Source: Agelaius tricolor (lineage: Eukaryota; Chordata; Aves; Passeriformes; Icteridae). Taken from it: a stretch of DNA of 64,000 nucleotides. Location: contig JALJCS010000004.1 in assembly GCA_023055355.1 (NCBI GenBank), positions 15,902,001-15,966,000 of the forward strand, read 5' to 3'. A program made the translations under genes and the position numbers. The number at the start of each line of letters is the position of its first letter. The stretch's first letter is position 1. Under the pieces are notes generated by a model that did no database searches, was not told the DNA's origin, and saw nothing but the letters and a program-made list of their open reading frames with translations. Shown here one piece after another: positions 12,460 through 24,593 of the stretch.

Positions 12460-13635
12460 TGTTGTGGTTTGAGAGGAAGTGAGTTTTTTGGGATGCTGTG
12501 GTCAAACCAGTAGGTGCTCAGATTTGAATATTGGCACCTGGTGTGGCACTGAGGACATGGATACACTGCTGAGAACACAGAGGGTTAAAAGCAGAGACCT
12601 CCCAGGAAAACTTTCTCTTGGTTCTGGTCAGAGAAAGTTTCAGACCTCCCCTGCCCAGCTCCTGATGGCTGGGTGGGAGTGTGGCGAGAAGGTGCCCGGC
12701 AGGGCAGCTGTGGGAGTTCTGGACAGGCAGAGCTTGAGACTTTTAACCCTTTTCTTGGATGATGGAACCTTACAAATGCTGATCCTCCTGGAGCTAAATG
12801 AGAAGAGAGATAGAGATAAGAGGAAATGGGCCGCAAGAGAAGTGGAGAAGAATCTTAGGTGGGCAGAGGTGATGGAGTGGCCTTTGGCTGGGCTTTTCTT
12901 GTATAGCCATGGACAGAACCATTTTTCCTGTGACACAGAGACTGCATTTAGGGGGAGGCAATGGCTTGGAGCCAAGAGAGTGCAGTGATGCTATGGGAGT
13001 GCATGAACAGAGACAAGGGGCGAGGAGGGTGGTTGGTGCCCTCGATCTTCAGTGGAGAAGATCTCTGTTCCTGAGACCCCTCGGCCCCAGGGGGTGAATT
13101 TGGGGGGGGCAGGTATCCCGAAAGTGAGAGACTGTGCTCTTTTAGGAACTGGGCAAAGCATCCTTAAAAGGAAAACCCTAGAAACAGCTCTGGTCCATGC
13201 ACAGTGGTGAGAGCACTGGGCAAGGAAGGAAGATGTCACGAAGGCAAATGATCTCTGGGCGGTGCCACGTGTGACATGGAAACACATGAGGTCTCAACTG
13301 TGTTTCCAGGGGAAGCATATGGAACAAGAAGGACTCCTCACTCCTTGATGAACTGAGAATTGATTATCTATACAGTGGTGATGGACTGAGAGTTGGTGAT
13401 CTGAGGGATGGATGTATTGGAAATTTGGTGGGGGGAGGAGGAAATGTTTTTGGAAGGTTTTCATTCTTTCTGTCTGTTTCTTTTTACATGTAGTTGTAGG
13501 TTAATAAAGTTTTCTCTTCTTTATTTCTAAGTGGGAGCCTGCTTTGCTCTATTCCTGGCCACATCTCACAGCAGACACCACGGAGAATGTATTCTCATGG
13601 GGGCACTGGCACTGCCCCAGCATCAAACCATGACA
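12460..13635 (+). mobile_element. Solo LTR of an endogenous retrovirus, 1176 bp
   Basis: The element starts TGTTGTGGTTTGA and ends TCAAACCATGACA, a near-perfect inverted terminal pair with TG...CA ends. It is flanked by the direct repeat CTTTG. A poly(A) signal AATAAA sits at 13503-13508, about 127 bp before the 3' end. No second LTR, primer-binding site or gag/pol/env sequence is adjacent, so this is a solo LTR left by recombination between the two LTRs. I recognise the family as common in passerine genomes. The 5-bp duplication would fit an ERVL-like integrase, but the 6-bp alternative reading would fit ERVK. Open frames inside it, including one of 169 codons at 12479-12988, are incidental. 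Low decay suggests a fairly young insertion. Confidence 0.88.
13503..13508 (+). terminator. LTR poly(A) signal AATAAA
   Basis: A canonical AATAAA lies near the 3' end of the solo LTR, followed by a TTTCTCTTCTTTATTTC pyrimidine-rich stretch suitable as a downstream element. The position relative to the LTR end matches an R/U5 arrangement. Whether it is used is unknown. Confidence 0.65.
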
Positions 13636-13640
13636 CTTTG
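13636..13640. repeat. Right target-site duplication of solo LTR (CTTTG)
   Basis: Exact copy of 12455-12459, directly after the terminal CA of the LTR. Confidence 0.85.
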
Positions 13641-13899
13641 AAATGCTGTCTTTCTGCCATTGCTACGTGACCTTTTCCACCACATTTCTCCATGCATTTT
13701 CAGTAATTCTTACAGCATATCCTTTCACCTTTTCTACTTAAAAAAAAAGCAGTAGATGATAGGAGAAATCTGCATGTGCAAAAATAGAAAAAGGCAAAAA
13801 TTTGAAAAATTTATACAATAAGTATAAGCAAAATATTTAGCAAGCTGGAATGCAAGTGTTAGAGTGAGCCACCTATTGCTGTCCTAGAAACCTGTTTCC

Positions 13900-14020
13900 C
13901 CCGCTTGGTGGGTTCATCTATTCTGAAAAGGAAACTGATTACTCCAGGTCTACAACTCCAGTACTTGGATGGGTGGGCACCCTGATTCTTAGAAGGTTCT
14001 GTGCTGTGTTTGCCTTATTT
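13900..14020 (+). mobile_element. Possible 5S rRNA-derived SINE fossil (AmnSINE1-like)
   Basis: The 14 bases AGTACTTGGATGGG at 13960-13973 match vertebrate 5S rRNA exactly across its internal promoter (box C region). Upstream, GGAAACT at 13930 stands where 5S has GGAAGCT, 30 bp before AGTAC against 27 in 5S. Downstream, TGCTGT at 14002-14007 parallels the TGCTGT near the 5S 3' end, with a 7-bp longer spacing. The rest is too diverged to align by eye. Fossil 5S-derived SINEs such as AmnSINE1 are known in amniotes and some copies are conserved enhancers. A plain 5S pseudogene or chance match cannot be excluded. Confidence 0.38.
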
Positions 14021-17000
14021 TCCCATGGGCAAATCCAGTGCTGTGAGGCTGAGATAACTTTCAGTGAAAGCCTCAGCACTTAACCTCTTGCACCAGCTGC
14101 TTTAGGCACTCAGTACCAGCTGAGTTAGAGAGCACATTAGGCCAATCTGTGTTAAGTTACCACTTTAAAGATGTTGCTGGACTGTGGGGTAAAGAATAAC
14201 CTAGTAACACTTTTCTGACATATAAAATTATATTATTGCCTTTAAAATTTTTCATTTTCCTGTTTTTTTGTAAGAAGTTTCAGCTCTGCTGCAATGTACC
14301 ATCGTTCTCAGAAATTTTTGACACATCTGCAGTTCAGTTTGAATAGGCAGCAAAAGTACTTATCCTGTTTTCCCCACCTGATATAAAAGAAGATAGGGTC
14401 TTAATTGCTTTGAATTGCATATTTTAAAAAATTATATTAGTTAATTGCTTTTCAAATAGCTACTTCTCCACATACTGGAGAAATAATATGAATCTTTCAG
14501 AAACAATGTGGCTTTAGTAACAATTGGTATTCCAGTAAGCTGAAGATAATTAAGGTCCTTCTTGTTTATAAAGGGGCTTTTAAATCTGTTAGATGTGTGC
14601 CTTTTACTTCTGCATGCTTTTCATGTGTTGATTGATTCACTTTGGTATCAGTTCAATCTATCTATTTTGTAAATGGCAAGAGCTTCCTTTCTTTGTGAAG
14701 ACTGCTAAGGTTGTTTGGAGTAATTAGCCCAATGTTAATGAGGTAAAGTCTTCTTTTCTCCTTGAAATGCAAAGAACTACTGCAGTGCTGAGCAACATTG
14801 GCAAGAAGGAGCATGGTAGATTTTGTATTCACAGCTGGCCATATAAAGTCGTGAGCTTTGCAGCAGGGAGGTTATGCCTTTTGGGGCATCCAGCAGGGTA
14901 AAATGGAACAACAAATGTATTTTAGCCTTCCTACTAAAAACTGGTGAGAAAGAAAAGGCTCTGTACTTCTTGTTCACAACCAAGGATGCACAGAGATGAG
15001 GATATGGTGCTGTTGTCCCTTAACTTCCATGTAGTGAAAGTTTTGATGTCCTGCCTTGCCCTTACAAAGCTGACTGATGAAGTCCAGGATATACTCCCCC
15101 TCAGGCCACGTTGCAGTTGACAGACTCATGTGATTTTTTGGATATACCACTGAATTATTTTTTCTTGGGTTTAACAAATGCTTCTTCATCGAGGAACTGA
15201 AGCATCCACCTCCCTGCTATACAGCATAGGAGTAAACAAACCACTTTTTTAGTCCTTGTGTTTTGAGTTTCTTTGGAAGTTGCGACAGAACAACCTGAAG
15301 CCTAGGAGAATGCAGGTACAAAAAAAGGGTGGGAGGGAATTAATTTTTGATTATTTATTTCATTTTTGCTGGGAGGTTTGGGGTTTTTTTTTGTATTTAT
15401 GCCACCCTGTTACAGCTGTGTCTGCTTTCTGAGACATGCTCATCATGACGTGAAATGCTCTTAGGGCCTCATTACTTTCCCTTCGCCATCTCTTACACCT
15501 GAGGAAGTAGCTGACCTGCTGGGAAGGAGTTCACCTTCAGACCACCTCACTGCATACAGGTCTGATATTTGGTGTCCATGGCAATTCAAAACAGCTCCTT
15601 GCAAACCCAAATTCTAAAGGAAGCTTTCCTCCCTGCAGTAAACATGTCATAGTACACCAATATTTCATTGCCATTCCTTTGTCTGCCCCATTTTTCAAAC
15701 CAACAGAGCACTGCCAGAACAGCACAAGTGACAGGGGGTATCTCTGGAACTGGTCATTTGGGAGACTTTAATTTGTATCTGAGTTTGCTTCTGAATGGCT
15801 GTTGGCTGAGAAAGAGAGGATGGAGTGGAGCAATGCAGCGTAGCCATTCCTGTGATGGCAGGCTGGCTGTAGTTGCACTAAATCTCCACAGTTGTGAAGA
15901 TTCTAATGGTGAAAAAGAGTACCTCTTTTTCCTGGGCTCTGCATCAACAACCAGTTAATATGGCAAGATTTACCTTGCCACTTAGGAGATAACTGGGCAG
16001 TGGAAGGGAGCACTGGTAGTACTGGTAACAGATGTGTCAGACAGGAGTACATTGAAGAGGAGCACTTTTAATGCCATTGTAATTATGGCACTGATGGCAG
16101 ATTTTAGCAGGTTATTGACATCAAAAACTGTCTATTTATGGGAAAGACAGCCTTAAATGGTACATATTTGTTTTCATTGCCAACTTCTACCAAGGCAGTA
16201 AAAAAACAAACTGGAAAGTTAGTGCTTCAAATGTATGAGAAGGCATACAGAAACTCAGTTCAGGTCATAATGATCAGTTTCTTATCCTCTGAGACCCCTG
16301 TAGAATAAGGCAAACAAATAGTGCAGAGACTTGAAAATCCCCAACCAAACATTTTGTGTCTATACTTCATTTAATACTTGTTGTAATCTGAGTTTTTCAC
16401 GTTTACGAAGATCCTTTTTACAGGAAAGCAAAACAAAGAGACAAGTGAAATTCTGCCAAAGGAGATTTTATTAAATCAACCCTGAGCATATTCAAATGCA
16501 GTGACAAGCAAAAGAGTGATAAATACAGACAGCCAATTACATGTACCTCTAAGTTTTTATATTTAGCTTCACTGAGTGGCTGAACTGCCTTAGTGACTCA
16601 GCTGTAGCCATGAAATTTGCCTTAAGGTTTGCACACTGACATATTTGAGTTCAGCATGACTCTGCTTGGATTATTGCCTTAAAATATTCTGAAATATGTA
16701 AATTAGAATTGAACGAGTTTTGGTTTTACAACCACATATATGGCAGAAGGCTTAACATACAAAACTGAACCCTGCATAATGATTGAATACTTATGTTTGC
16801 TTTGAAAAATGTCTTAAATCATCTTGGTATTTCTTTTTGTTAGCTTTTAGTCCACTTATTGTTGTCCGCCTCTGTTTTGGGTCTGGGACAATGAGTTAAA
16901 CCAAATGTGCTGAAAATATCTGCTCCAAAAGTAAACATAGGCTTTCACTGGAAATTTGGTGAAGCACCCCTTGCTTTCTCTGCTTGTCAAATTTGCTGGG

Positions 17001-19343
17001 AATAGCAGTGGCGATATTTAACTGATGAAGTTAGATAATTATTCCTTTGAATTGCTCTCAGCCAGATTTTGAAGTCCTTCATCAAACAAGAGAGGCTGGC
17101 TGAAAAACTGTTAGTGCAAAGAGCCAAGCATTATGTGGTGTACTCTTAATCAAAATCACTTCCAAAATGTTTAAAAAAGGCATTTAATTTCTTTTTCTTT
17201 ACTAACAAAATCTTTTCAGAAATTCCACAGACTCCCCTAAAACCCAGTGAGTTGGATAATCAATTGTTTGGCCCTGTTTTTGTTTGTAGCCAGTAATTTC
17301 CTTCCCTTGATGTCACATTGGTATTTTGCTATAAACAAACTCTTAAGAAACAAACCTAACCTTTCAGATTGTGGTTGCTAATTCTGCATGACAGATAATT
17401 ACACAGGTTTCCCATATGTGTGTCAGAAAGCATATCTGAGAACATCTCATGTACCTGGGAGGTATGAACTGAACTAATAAAAATAAACTAAAAATCAGCA
17501 AGGAAGGCCAAGCAAGGAAGTTGAATCATTAAAAATCATAAATCCCATTTTGACATTTCTTCAGAACAGTCTTGTACATTCACCAGACACTATATAAGGG
17601 AAGAGTCCTACTGCATATGAAAGTCTTGGCTGAACACATCTAGCTCAAGAGAGGAAGAAAATACCCACCTCTCTCTTTCCTTTTAGTACTTAAAACAATT
17701 TCAAACTTTTGGATTACACCTGCTCAGAAAATGATATCTACAAATGTCCCTCCTCTGTAGCTCACCAAGCTTAATTCTGAGGCTATAGAAGACAGCTACA
17801 AATTACTGGTCTAACTGTTCCTTCCCTGGATATTATTCCATTGTTTTGCATTGGGGCTGTGGAGGATTTTCTTTCCCTACAATGCTTTGGAAGCCAATAC
17901 CTGACCTCATAGTAATTAATTTGTTTTACCTACCTCATCACTCTACTTGTCCAAAACAAATTTCCTGAAAACTGTAGTGGAAGCTACTGATTTGCATTGC
18001 TGCAGACTAGTAATGTTTGAATCCTTCCTCTTTGGCTCTGCATTTCTGAGGGTTTTAAAATTAAGCAGAGAGGGATAAAAACAATTTGTGAGGAAATTAT
18101 TTTGCTATGGCCTGTTTTGAAATTAATTTGTGGGGCTTTTTTTCAATAATCCTCCTGTTTGCCGATGGCTTGTTGATTTCATAGTTCTACTGGAAGAATT
18201 TATAAAAGCTAGAGACTCCCAGGCCTTGGTAGACTTATGTCTTTCCACTTCCAATAAAACTATAGATTTTCAGATGCATTTTGCTAGGTTTGCTTTGCTC
18301 CATGAGGCTGATCACATCCTGCTTCCCCAAACACTAAGCATTGGACCTGAAAATGGCTTGAATCACAGAAGAAAAATTTTGTCAATGGTGAAGTAAGTAA
18401 TTTAAACAATTATTGCTCTGAAAGTACTATATCCTTAGTGAGTTGTCTCTGTGAAATAAGTAACTTTCATTTTCGTGGTGTTTTTTAGATTCTGAGTTAT
18501 GGGTTTGTCTGAACATGGCATTTCTGTTTGGAATATACAAGGAGAGAAATATTTTCACTGTTATATACTTAGAAAGCAACTATGTTTGCTCATACTGTAG
18601 AAGAACATTCATGTTTTAAACAGACATGGAAGTATAGGAAATGTTGGTACCAAAGACAAGTATTCATGAAGGCATTTAGACACGAGAAAATAAATGAAAA
18701 GGGAGAACTAGAATGAAATTATAACTCAAGTCTGGGTTGCTGTGATCTCTTTAGTGCAATATAATGATCTGCCCAAAAGAAAAATAAATGCATATTTTTC
18801 ATTTATTTTTAGAAGAGCTACTCTTCAGCAGGCTATTGGCCTTATGTCAATGCATTTTACAGTGTAACAAAGAGCAATAACTGCTACTGTCACAGAATCA
18901 TACATAGTGTAAAAGATGAACAGGACCAATGTAATTATGGTCTTAATCATGATGTCACAGTGGTGTTTACACCTATAACAAGCAAAAACTGGAACAGCAT
19001 CAGACCCCCAGGACTGAAGACATGCATTGTGATTAACTTAAAATATAGAAAACTGTCTCTAATGACCTGCTTCTTTTCAGTTTATGTTTAATATTGCATA
19101 AAGTTATGTTCTGTTGTTCAGTCTTTGTTATAAGACTATAATGCATTCTGACATATGTGTTTTCTTCTTCTGTCAAGGGGCTGCTATGTGTACTGTTTTT
19201 CTCTTTATTAAAATTTCTTGCATTATATGCTGTACTTGAGGAATAGCTCTTGACATTGTTCTTATTCAAAATACTCAAATGAAGTGAAAATGACGATTTA
19301 AAAGTGACTGCTTGAAAACAACCATCATTGAAGTAACAGTGTG
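14021..19343. other. Long unique AT-rich stretch, no gene seen
   Basis: No recognisable repeat or gene is visible. A 7-bp stem TGAGGCT/AGCCTCA (14044-14050 with 14069-14075) lies just after the 5S-like segment. Open frames are short: 96 codons at 15668-15958, 88 at 18130-18396 and 113 on the minus strand at 19033-19374. None has a known motif. The 18130 frame ends at a good splice-donor-like GTAAGTA and is discussed as a finding. A CACAGAATCAT at 18892 looks like a CR1 tail but lacks CR1 sequence beyond it. Confidence 0.45.
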
Positions 19344-20335
19344 GTTGAAGTTGGAGGGAATCTTTGGAGATCATTTAGTCTAACTCTCTGCTTTAAGTAG
19401 AATCAGTGCAAGTGGCTTTAGTTCTGGTTTTTCTGGCACTATCCCTATACTCTTAGAGAGTGTATAGATAAATCTTCTGAGTCACCTGTCCCTGCTTCTA
19501 GCTCCAATATTCTTCCTTGTTTGATTCAAGTCAGAAATTCATCCATTTTGTCACTCTTGACTGATTTCTTGAGCCTGGATAATGTCCTTGAAAGTCAACT
19601 AGTTCTTCTGACTCCTCTGTTTTCTATGACCAGCTCCCATGGGATTCTTCCAAGCCAGTCCCTGAACAGGTCCAAAATTGTTCTTTTGTAGTGATCTTGA
19701 TATTTGCAATGTTTCCTCCTCTGAGGTGTCCTGAACTCCTGGCTGTCTTGGCTGCTCCAGTCCATACCGTCCTTATGTCCCCATTGGCCTTGTTTGTAAG
19801 AACCAGATCCAACAGAGCACCTTACCTCATCCTCCACTCCTCAGTCACCTGTCTTAGGAAGTCCATTAACTTCAGATATCTCTATGACTGCTTGTGTTCT
19901 GCTGTGTTGTTCCTGCACCAGATCATCTGGGTGTTGCCAGCCCCCCATGAGCACCTGGGCCTCCAAGTGTGAGCCTCCTTCAGCTGGCTGAAGAAGCCTT
20001 ATCTACTTCTTGCTGATAAGAGGGTTTGTAGCAGACATTCACCACAATGCTGCCCACACTAGTTTGCCCTCTAATTCTGACCCCTAAACTCCCAGACAGC
20101 TGACCACCTGTCCTAGGCAGAGCTCTGTGTGTTCCTGCTGCTCTTTCCCATTCAAGGGAGTTCCTTCTCTCAGTGCCAGCCTGTCCTTTGCAGAGGGCCT
20201 GTGTGAATCCATCACAGCACTCCAGCCGTGTGAGTTTTCCCACAGAGTTTCTGTGATCCAATCAAGACTGTAGCCCTGCTGTGGGACACAGATCTCCAAT
20301 TGCCTCTGCTGTTCCTCATTCTGCCTGCATTAACA
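19344..20335 (-). mobile_element. CR1 LINE, ORF2 endonuclease remnant plus 3' end
   Basis: Reading the minus strand, 20299-20084 contains a decayed CR1 endonuclease start, with WITETLW where active copies have ITETWW, followed by KDRLALREG. At about 19812 there is DLVLTNKA and at about 19680 LFRDWLGRIPWE, both hallmark ORF2 segments at the end of the endonuclease region. They lie in different frames, so at least one frameshift separates them. The reverse transcriptase is absent. A decayed 3' tail at 19344-19400 (TTGGAGGGAATCTTTGGAGA) closes the element, implying a large internal deletion or two joined fragments. The stretch 19410-19580 is not clearly CR1. The copy is inactive. Confidence 0.85.
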
Positions 20336-20642
20336 TGCAGGCGCTGCAGAGAGGCCATGATCATTTCTCAGATAAATTGTTAGAGCTTTCCACAAAATGC
20401 TCCCTAATTACTGAAAAAGTAGTGAAAAAAAATTTAAAAGTGGGTTTGTTTTTCATTTTGTCTAGGACAAGACTCTTGGATTTCACTTATTGGCATTATT
20501 CCAAAGGATGCTTTGAAAGTTCTGTAAGTTGCTTCATGTAAATTAGTTAATCTTTTTCATGTCTGTGTAGAAGATATTCAATAAAACTTAAGTGGTTTAT
20601 ATCTATGGTTTTTTTTTCCCCCTTAAAACATGCACATATGTT
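20336..20642. other. Unique spacer between two CR1 fragments
   Basis: About 300 bp of AT-rich DNA with nothing recognisable. It includes an 86-codon plus-strand frame from the preceding CR1 edge that appears incidental. Confidence 0.4.
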
Positions 20643-20712
20643 ACAGAATCACAGAGTGTTTGAGGTTGGAAGGAATCTCTGGACATCATTTGCTCCAATC
20701 CCCCACCTAATC
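20643..20712 (-). mobile_element. CR1 3' tail fragment
   Basis: ACAGAATCACAGAG is followed by TTGAGGTTGGAAGGAATCTC and a CATCATTTGCTCCAAT block. This is the reverse complement of the CR1 3' terminus. Only about 70 bp can be recognised. It has the same orientation as the larger fragment 300 bp upstream. Confidence 0.85.
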
Positions 20713-22960
20713 ATGGGAACTGAGAGCTGCATAGAAGCGTTTATGTATCTTCTAGCTTCTGACAAAACTGCATCGATAATGCACCTAAATTGGAGAAGAA
20801 AAGTAGTTGGGTATGAAAACACTTGAAGATATTATGACTAAAATTCTTATTCTACAGAAAAGCTGCTAGCAACATTAGGGAGAAAAATTATTAAGACATT
20901 AATAGAAACAGGAACAGTATCTTCATGTGAAGTGATTTACCTGAAACATCAGCCAGACTGCTGATTTATTTGGCTTGTGTCTCTGATTTTTTGTGAGTAA
21001 TGTTCTTCCTTGTTGCAGAAAGGGAAAATATACCATAATTTGCTGAAGAATAATAAAGACATGAAAAAGCCTGGGCAGTAAAATTGAAACAAAGAGTGAT
21101 TTTTCAGTGACTTCCATAGAAGTTCCTTGAGATTTATGAAAATCCTTCATCTATAAATTCTTTTTATCCAGACAATTGGAAGCTAAAGGAAACAACTCAC
21201 AAATACAAAACATATTTTTTAACAAATGGTTATAAATTTTTATGTATCTAACTGGAATTTACTATGAATAACACTTTAAAGAAAATTTAAAATATAAGAA
21301 TAAATTGTATGATACAAAAGGCACAAAATATGCCTTTGAAATGAAAGTGTGAATTAAGAGACAAAACCACCGCAATTTCAGTTAAGTAAGAACAGAATAG
21401 ACATAGATTTACAGATTCCTCAGAGATATCATTTTCAGGTCTTTCATGCCCTTATAAGATAATGTGGTTTCTCAATCAAATTCAATATCTTACAGGGTCT
21501 AGGTTTTTGCCTGTGTAGAGAAACTTGAGATTATGGAAACACAACTAGACACCTTCTGCACCAGTTCTTTGGACATAGTACAAAATTATCCAAATAACTG
21601 CATTTAAGGCTCCCAGGAAGAGCTAAAGAAAATTTGGTTTATGCTGCATGACAGCAAATGAGAGGACAAATTTCATTCAGAATCCAGAAATGCAAAGAAA
21701 TGCACTCAAGAAAAACTAATCTTCACTTCATAAGGTATTTTTGTTACTTGTTACCTTTAAGAAAAAAAAAGAACATGGGTCCATTAAAAACTGTTCTCTT
21801 AGGACCAGTTGCAGAGTTGGTTAAAAGGACGAAGAGAGTGAAGAGCTTCCCTGGGAAAGAAGAAGAGAAAAATTAAGTGAAGAATAATTTAGTGTGTACA
21901 TACCTATGGGTCCTGTAAGCCTAGGGCAAAATCTTTAGTCATCAGGCTGTGGAGAGACAGAGTACAGGAGTGTTTGGAATAGCACTTAGGTAAAGTAATG
22001 AAGACAGCTATGATAAACATCAAGTGTCTGGGTGTATCTGTAATTTTCTAGATGTTAGAGATGTTAATCCCCATTAAACCATATTCTTTTAGGCTTTTTT
22101 CTTAAAGTCATGGTTGTCAGCAGCACAGGGCCACAAAACATTTCATGTATTTCTATTCACAGTATCTCCACAACTATTTTACATCACATACTGAAATGAG
22201 AGATTGAGTATTATCTACTCAATCAAGAGAAGAAAAGGTGCCATATCATCAGCTCAAATTTTCCCTTCTGTCGAGAATAAAGGTCTACAGGGAGAGCCCT
22301 ACTTGCCCTCTTTATTTTGTCAAAAATGAGGTGAGGGACTAGAATTATACCTGTGAATACCTCATTTTTTCTGCAAAAGAAAAAGCAAAAGCAGTAAATG
22401 TAGAAAGTACAGCAACACATAAACCAGTCTATAAAAAATATATATAAAATGGAAAGTATATGAGGAGAATGTCTTTTATCGCTGTAGTAGGTTCTTAGGA
22501 TGCCAAAAATATGAGATTTCGAAGATTTTTATTTGGGAAGGCTATTTTCCTCTGTGACTTCCAAGCTGTTAGTTTACAAATTCCTTTCCTAAAATGTCAC
22601 ATTTATTTCTAAGTGGCTTTGATGTGAAACATTGTCTGGTTGGTTTTTTTCTGTATTATGGTAGAATACTGCATTTAAGGTAATTGCATCTTTTGATGTA
22701 CTGTGATTTTGCATAATTTTATTAGTCACAGAGTAAAACCATGGAATTGAATAAAAAAAAGGAACCTTTCTAAGCATGTTTGACTGCTAATGATGTCTAT
22801 GGAAGTTATCGGTGTTTTGAATATAATTCCATGCCTGCAATATTCTGCAATATGGATTTGAATTAAAATTGAGTGCCATACAGCAAATGAAGACATGATC
22901 CACTGCAGTGCAGATTTTAAAACTGTGATTAAAGGACAATTTTTCTGACCTGATCCCCTG

Positions 22961-22980
22961 AAAAAAAAAAAAAAAAAAAA
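22961..22980. repeat. A20 homopolymer run
   Basis: Twenty consecutive A residues follow TGATCCCCTG and precede GCTTTG. A poly(A) tail of a retrocopy would be expected to follow an exonic sequence and have flanking duplications. Neither is seen. Confidence 0.9.
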
Positions 22981-24537
22981 GCTTTGTAACCACATTAGAG
23001 TCCTTAATACACTGCCTAAGTGTTTGTTCTGCAAAGGAAATGGTGAAATGGCTTTTCAAATGCAGCAGTTATAGGGGGAATGATTTTTTAGAACTCTTTA
23101 AACTGTAAGACTGATTGTATTATATTCAGAAGGATATAACTAGAGCAAGAGTATATTGAAAATAAATAAAAGGATCGCTGTTCTCTATGTCTGTGGGATA
23201 CCCTGACTTTTTGATATTTCATTCCTATTTTGCAACAAACAGTCCAAGAAAATGAAAAACAAATTTTTAATAAATAGCCTTTGCCATGCCTCCAAAAAAA
23301 TTTGATAAAACCTCCAAACACTGCTATTGAAACCCTTTACATTCTGAATTATTTTAAAAAGTATTTCTTTGACGAAATACCCAATTTCTGTTTCACTGCT
23401 ACTCTTTTTACTCCAAAGTCATGCACTGCATATGGATACCACTTAGAGTAAAATTGTGTCCCCAGGCAACTGTCATTCTTCTCTGCAAAGGAACATCGCA
23501 TTAAGTTAACATATATATTACTCCTTTACATTGTCCAAGTATTTGGGGCATCTGCACCAGGAGATTCAACATGAGTACACCCTGAGCATTTTAAAGGCAG
23601 TGCCAAGTAAAAAAAAGATACGTTGAGGGTACATTTAATACACACTTTTGAGCCTCTAACCCTTTAGAAATCCAGTTTATATCCTATGTCCTGTCCTGTT
23701 ATGAGCTGCCTCCCATATATAACAGCTTGGTGCCCATTTGGCAATAATGCTCTGAAACAAGCAGTTGTCTCCCTGCTGTCACCGGTATTTTGCAACAGGA
23801 CATTAACATACCCCAGCAGACACTGCACTCACTTTAAGAATCTTAGCATCTAATGTAAGAAGGACAATTTCACACTGTTAAAATAGAGATTGCTTTCTGC
23901 GCATGAAATCAGGTCATTTTCCATACCTGCAGTTAGACTTGTCTGTGCTAACAGTCTGATAGCAGGGATACTGGCATCCATCAAGCTGGAAATAAGTGCT
24001 GAAGTGCTGTGGTTAGTGTTAAATATGACTAAAGAAAATTTAGCTATGAAGAAGTTTTAGGCAGATGCCATCTTTACAGTGGAAAAAGTCTTTAGTTTTA
24101 AAAATGGAACAGATTCTTGAGATCTAATTTTAACATTGATTTAGACAACAAAATTGCACAGATTGGTTATGTACAGTTTCATAAATACTTAGGAACGGTA
24201 GCTACTGAGGAACAACAGCTACTTAGGAACAGTAGCTGTGCCTTTTTATAGTTTCACCAAATGTATGTGAAATATATACAAATGCAGTGTTTAGCCCTTG
24301 CCTGGCTTCCTAGTGGAAGTCTTCAGCCTTTGAAGTATGTAAAATCTTCCAGCTATTTTTTTGAACTTCCTAGGGTAATGCTAGCCTCGGATAATTCATT
24401 GTGAGTTTCATGGCATTTGATGGGTTTTCTTCTTTCAGCTGCCATTTGTGGATTCATGAAGACAAGAGTTTTGTCAATGAATTAATAAGAGCTTAGGTTT
24501 GCAGCTAACAAAAAGAACCACAAATATATGTGAAATT

Positions 24538-24593
24538 CTGGGTTTGACAATCCTGCCTTCTAATACTGGGTTTGACATTCCTGCCTTCTAATG
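24538..24593. repeat. 28-bp tandem duplication
   Basis: Two adjacent 28-bp copies (24538-24565 and 24566-24593) both begin CTGGGTTTGACA. They differ at two positions, A/T inside the unit and the last base. This is a simple local duplication with no visible coding role. Confidence 0.9.

Noticed and set aside
12479..12988. 169-codon plus-strand open frame
   Set aside because: It lies wholly inside the solo LTR, has no domain, and overlaps open frames on the other strand. LTRs of this type are non-coding.
18890..18990. CACAGAATCAT resembling a CR1 tail
   Set aside because: The following bases do not continue into CR1 3' UTR sequence, so the match is too short to call.
22961..22980. A20 run as the tail of a processed pseudogene
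   Set aside because: No exonic or repeat-like sequence precedes it in the needed orientation and no flanking duplication was found.
24538..24593. Direct repeats as part of a CRISPR array
   Set aside because: There are only two adjacent copies with no spacers, in a vertebrate-type genome.
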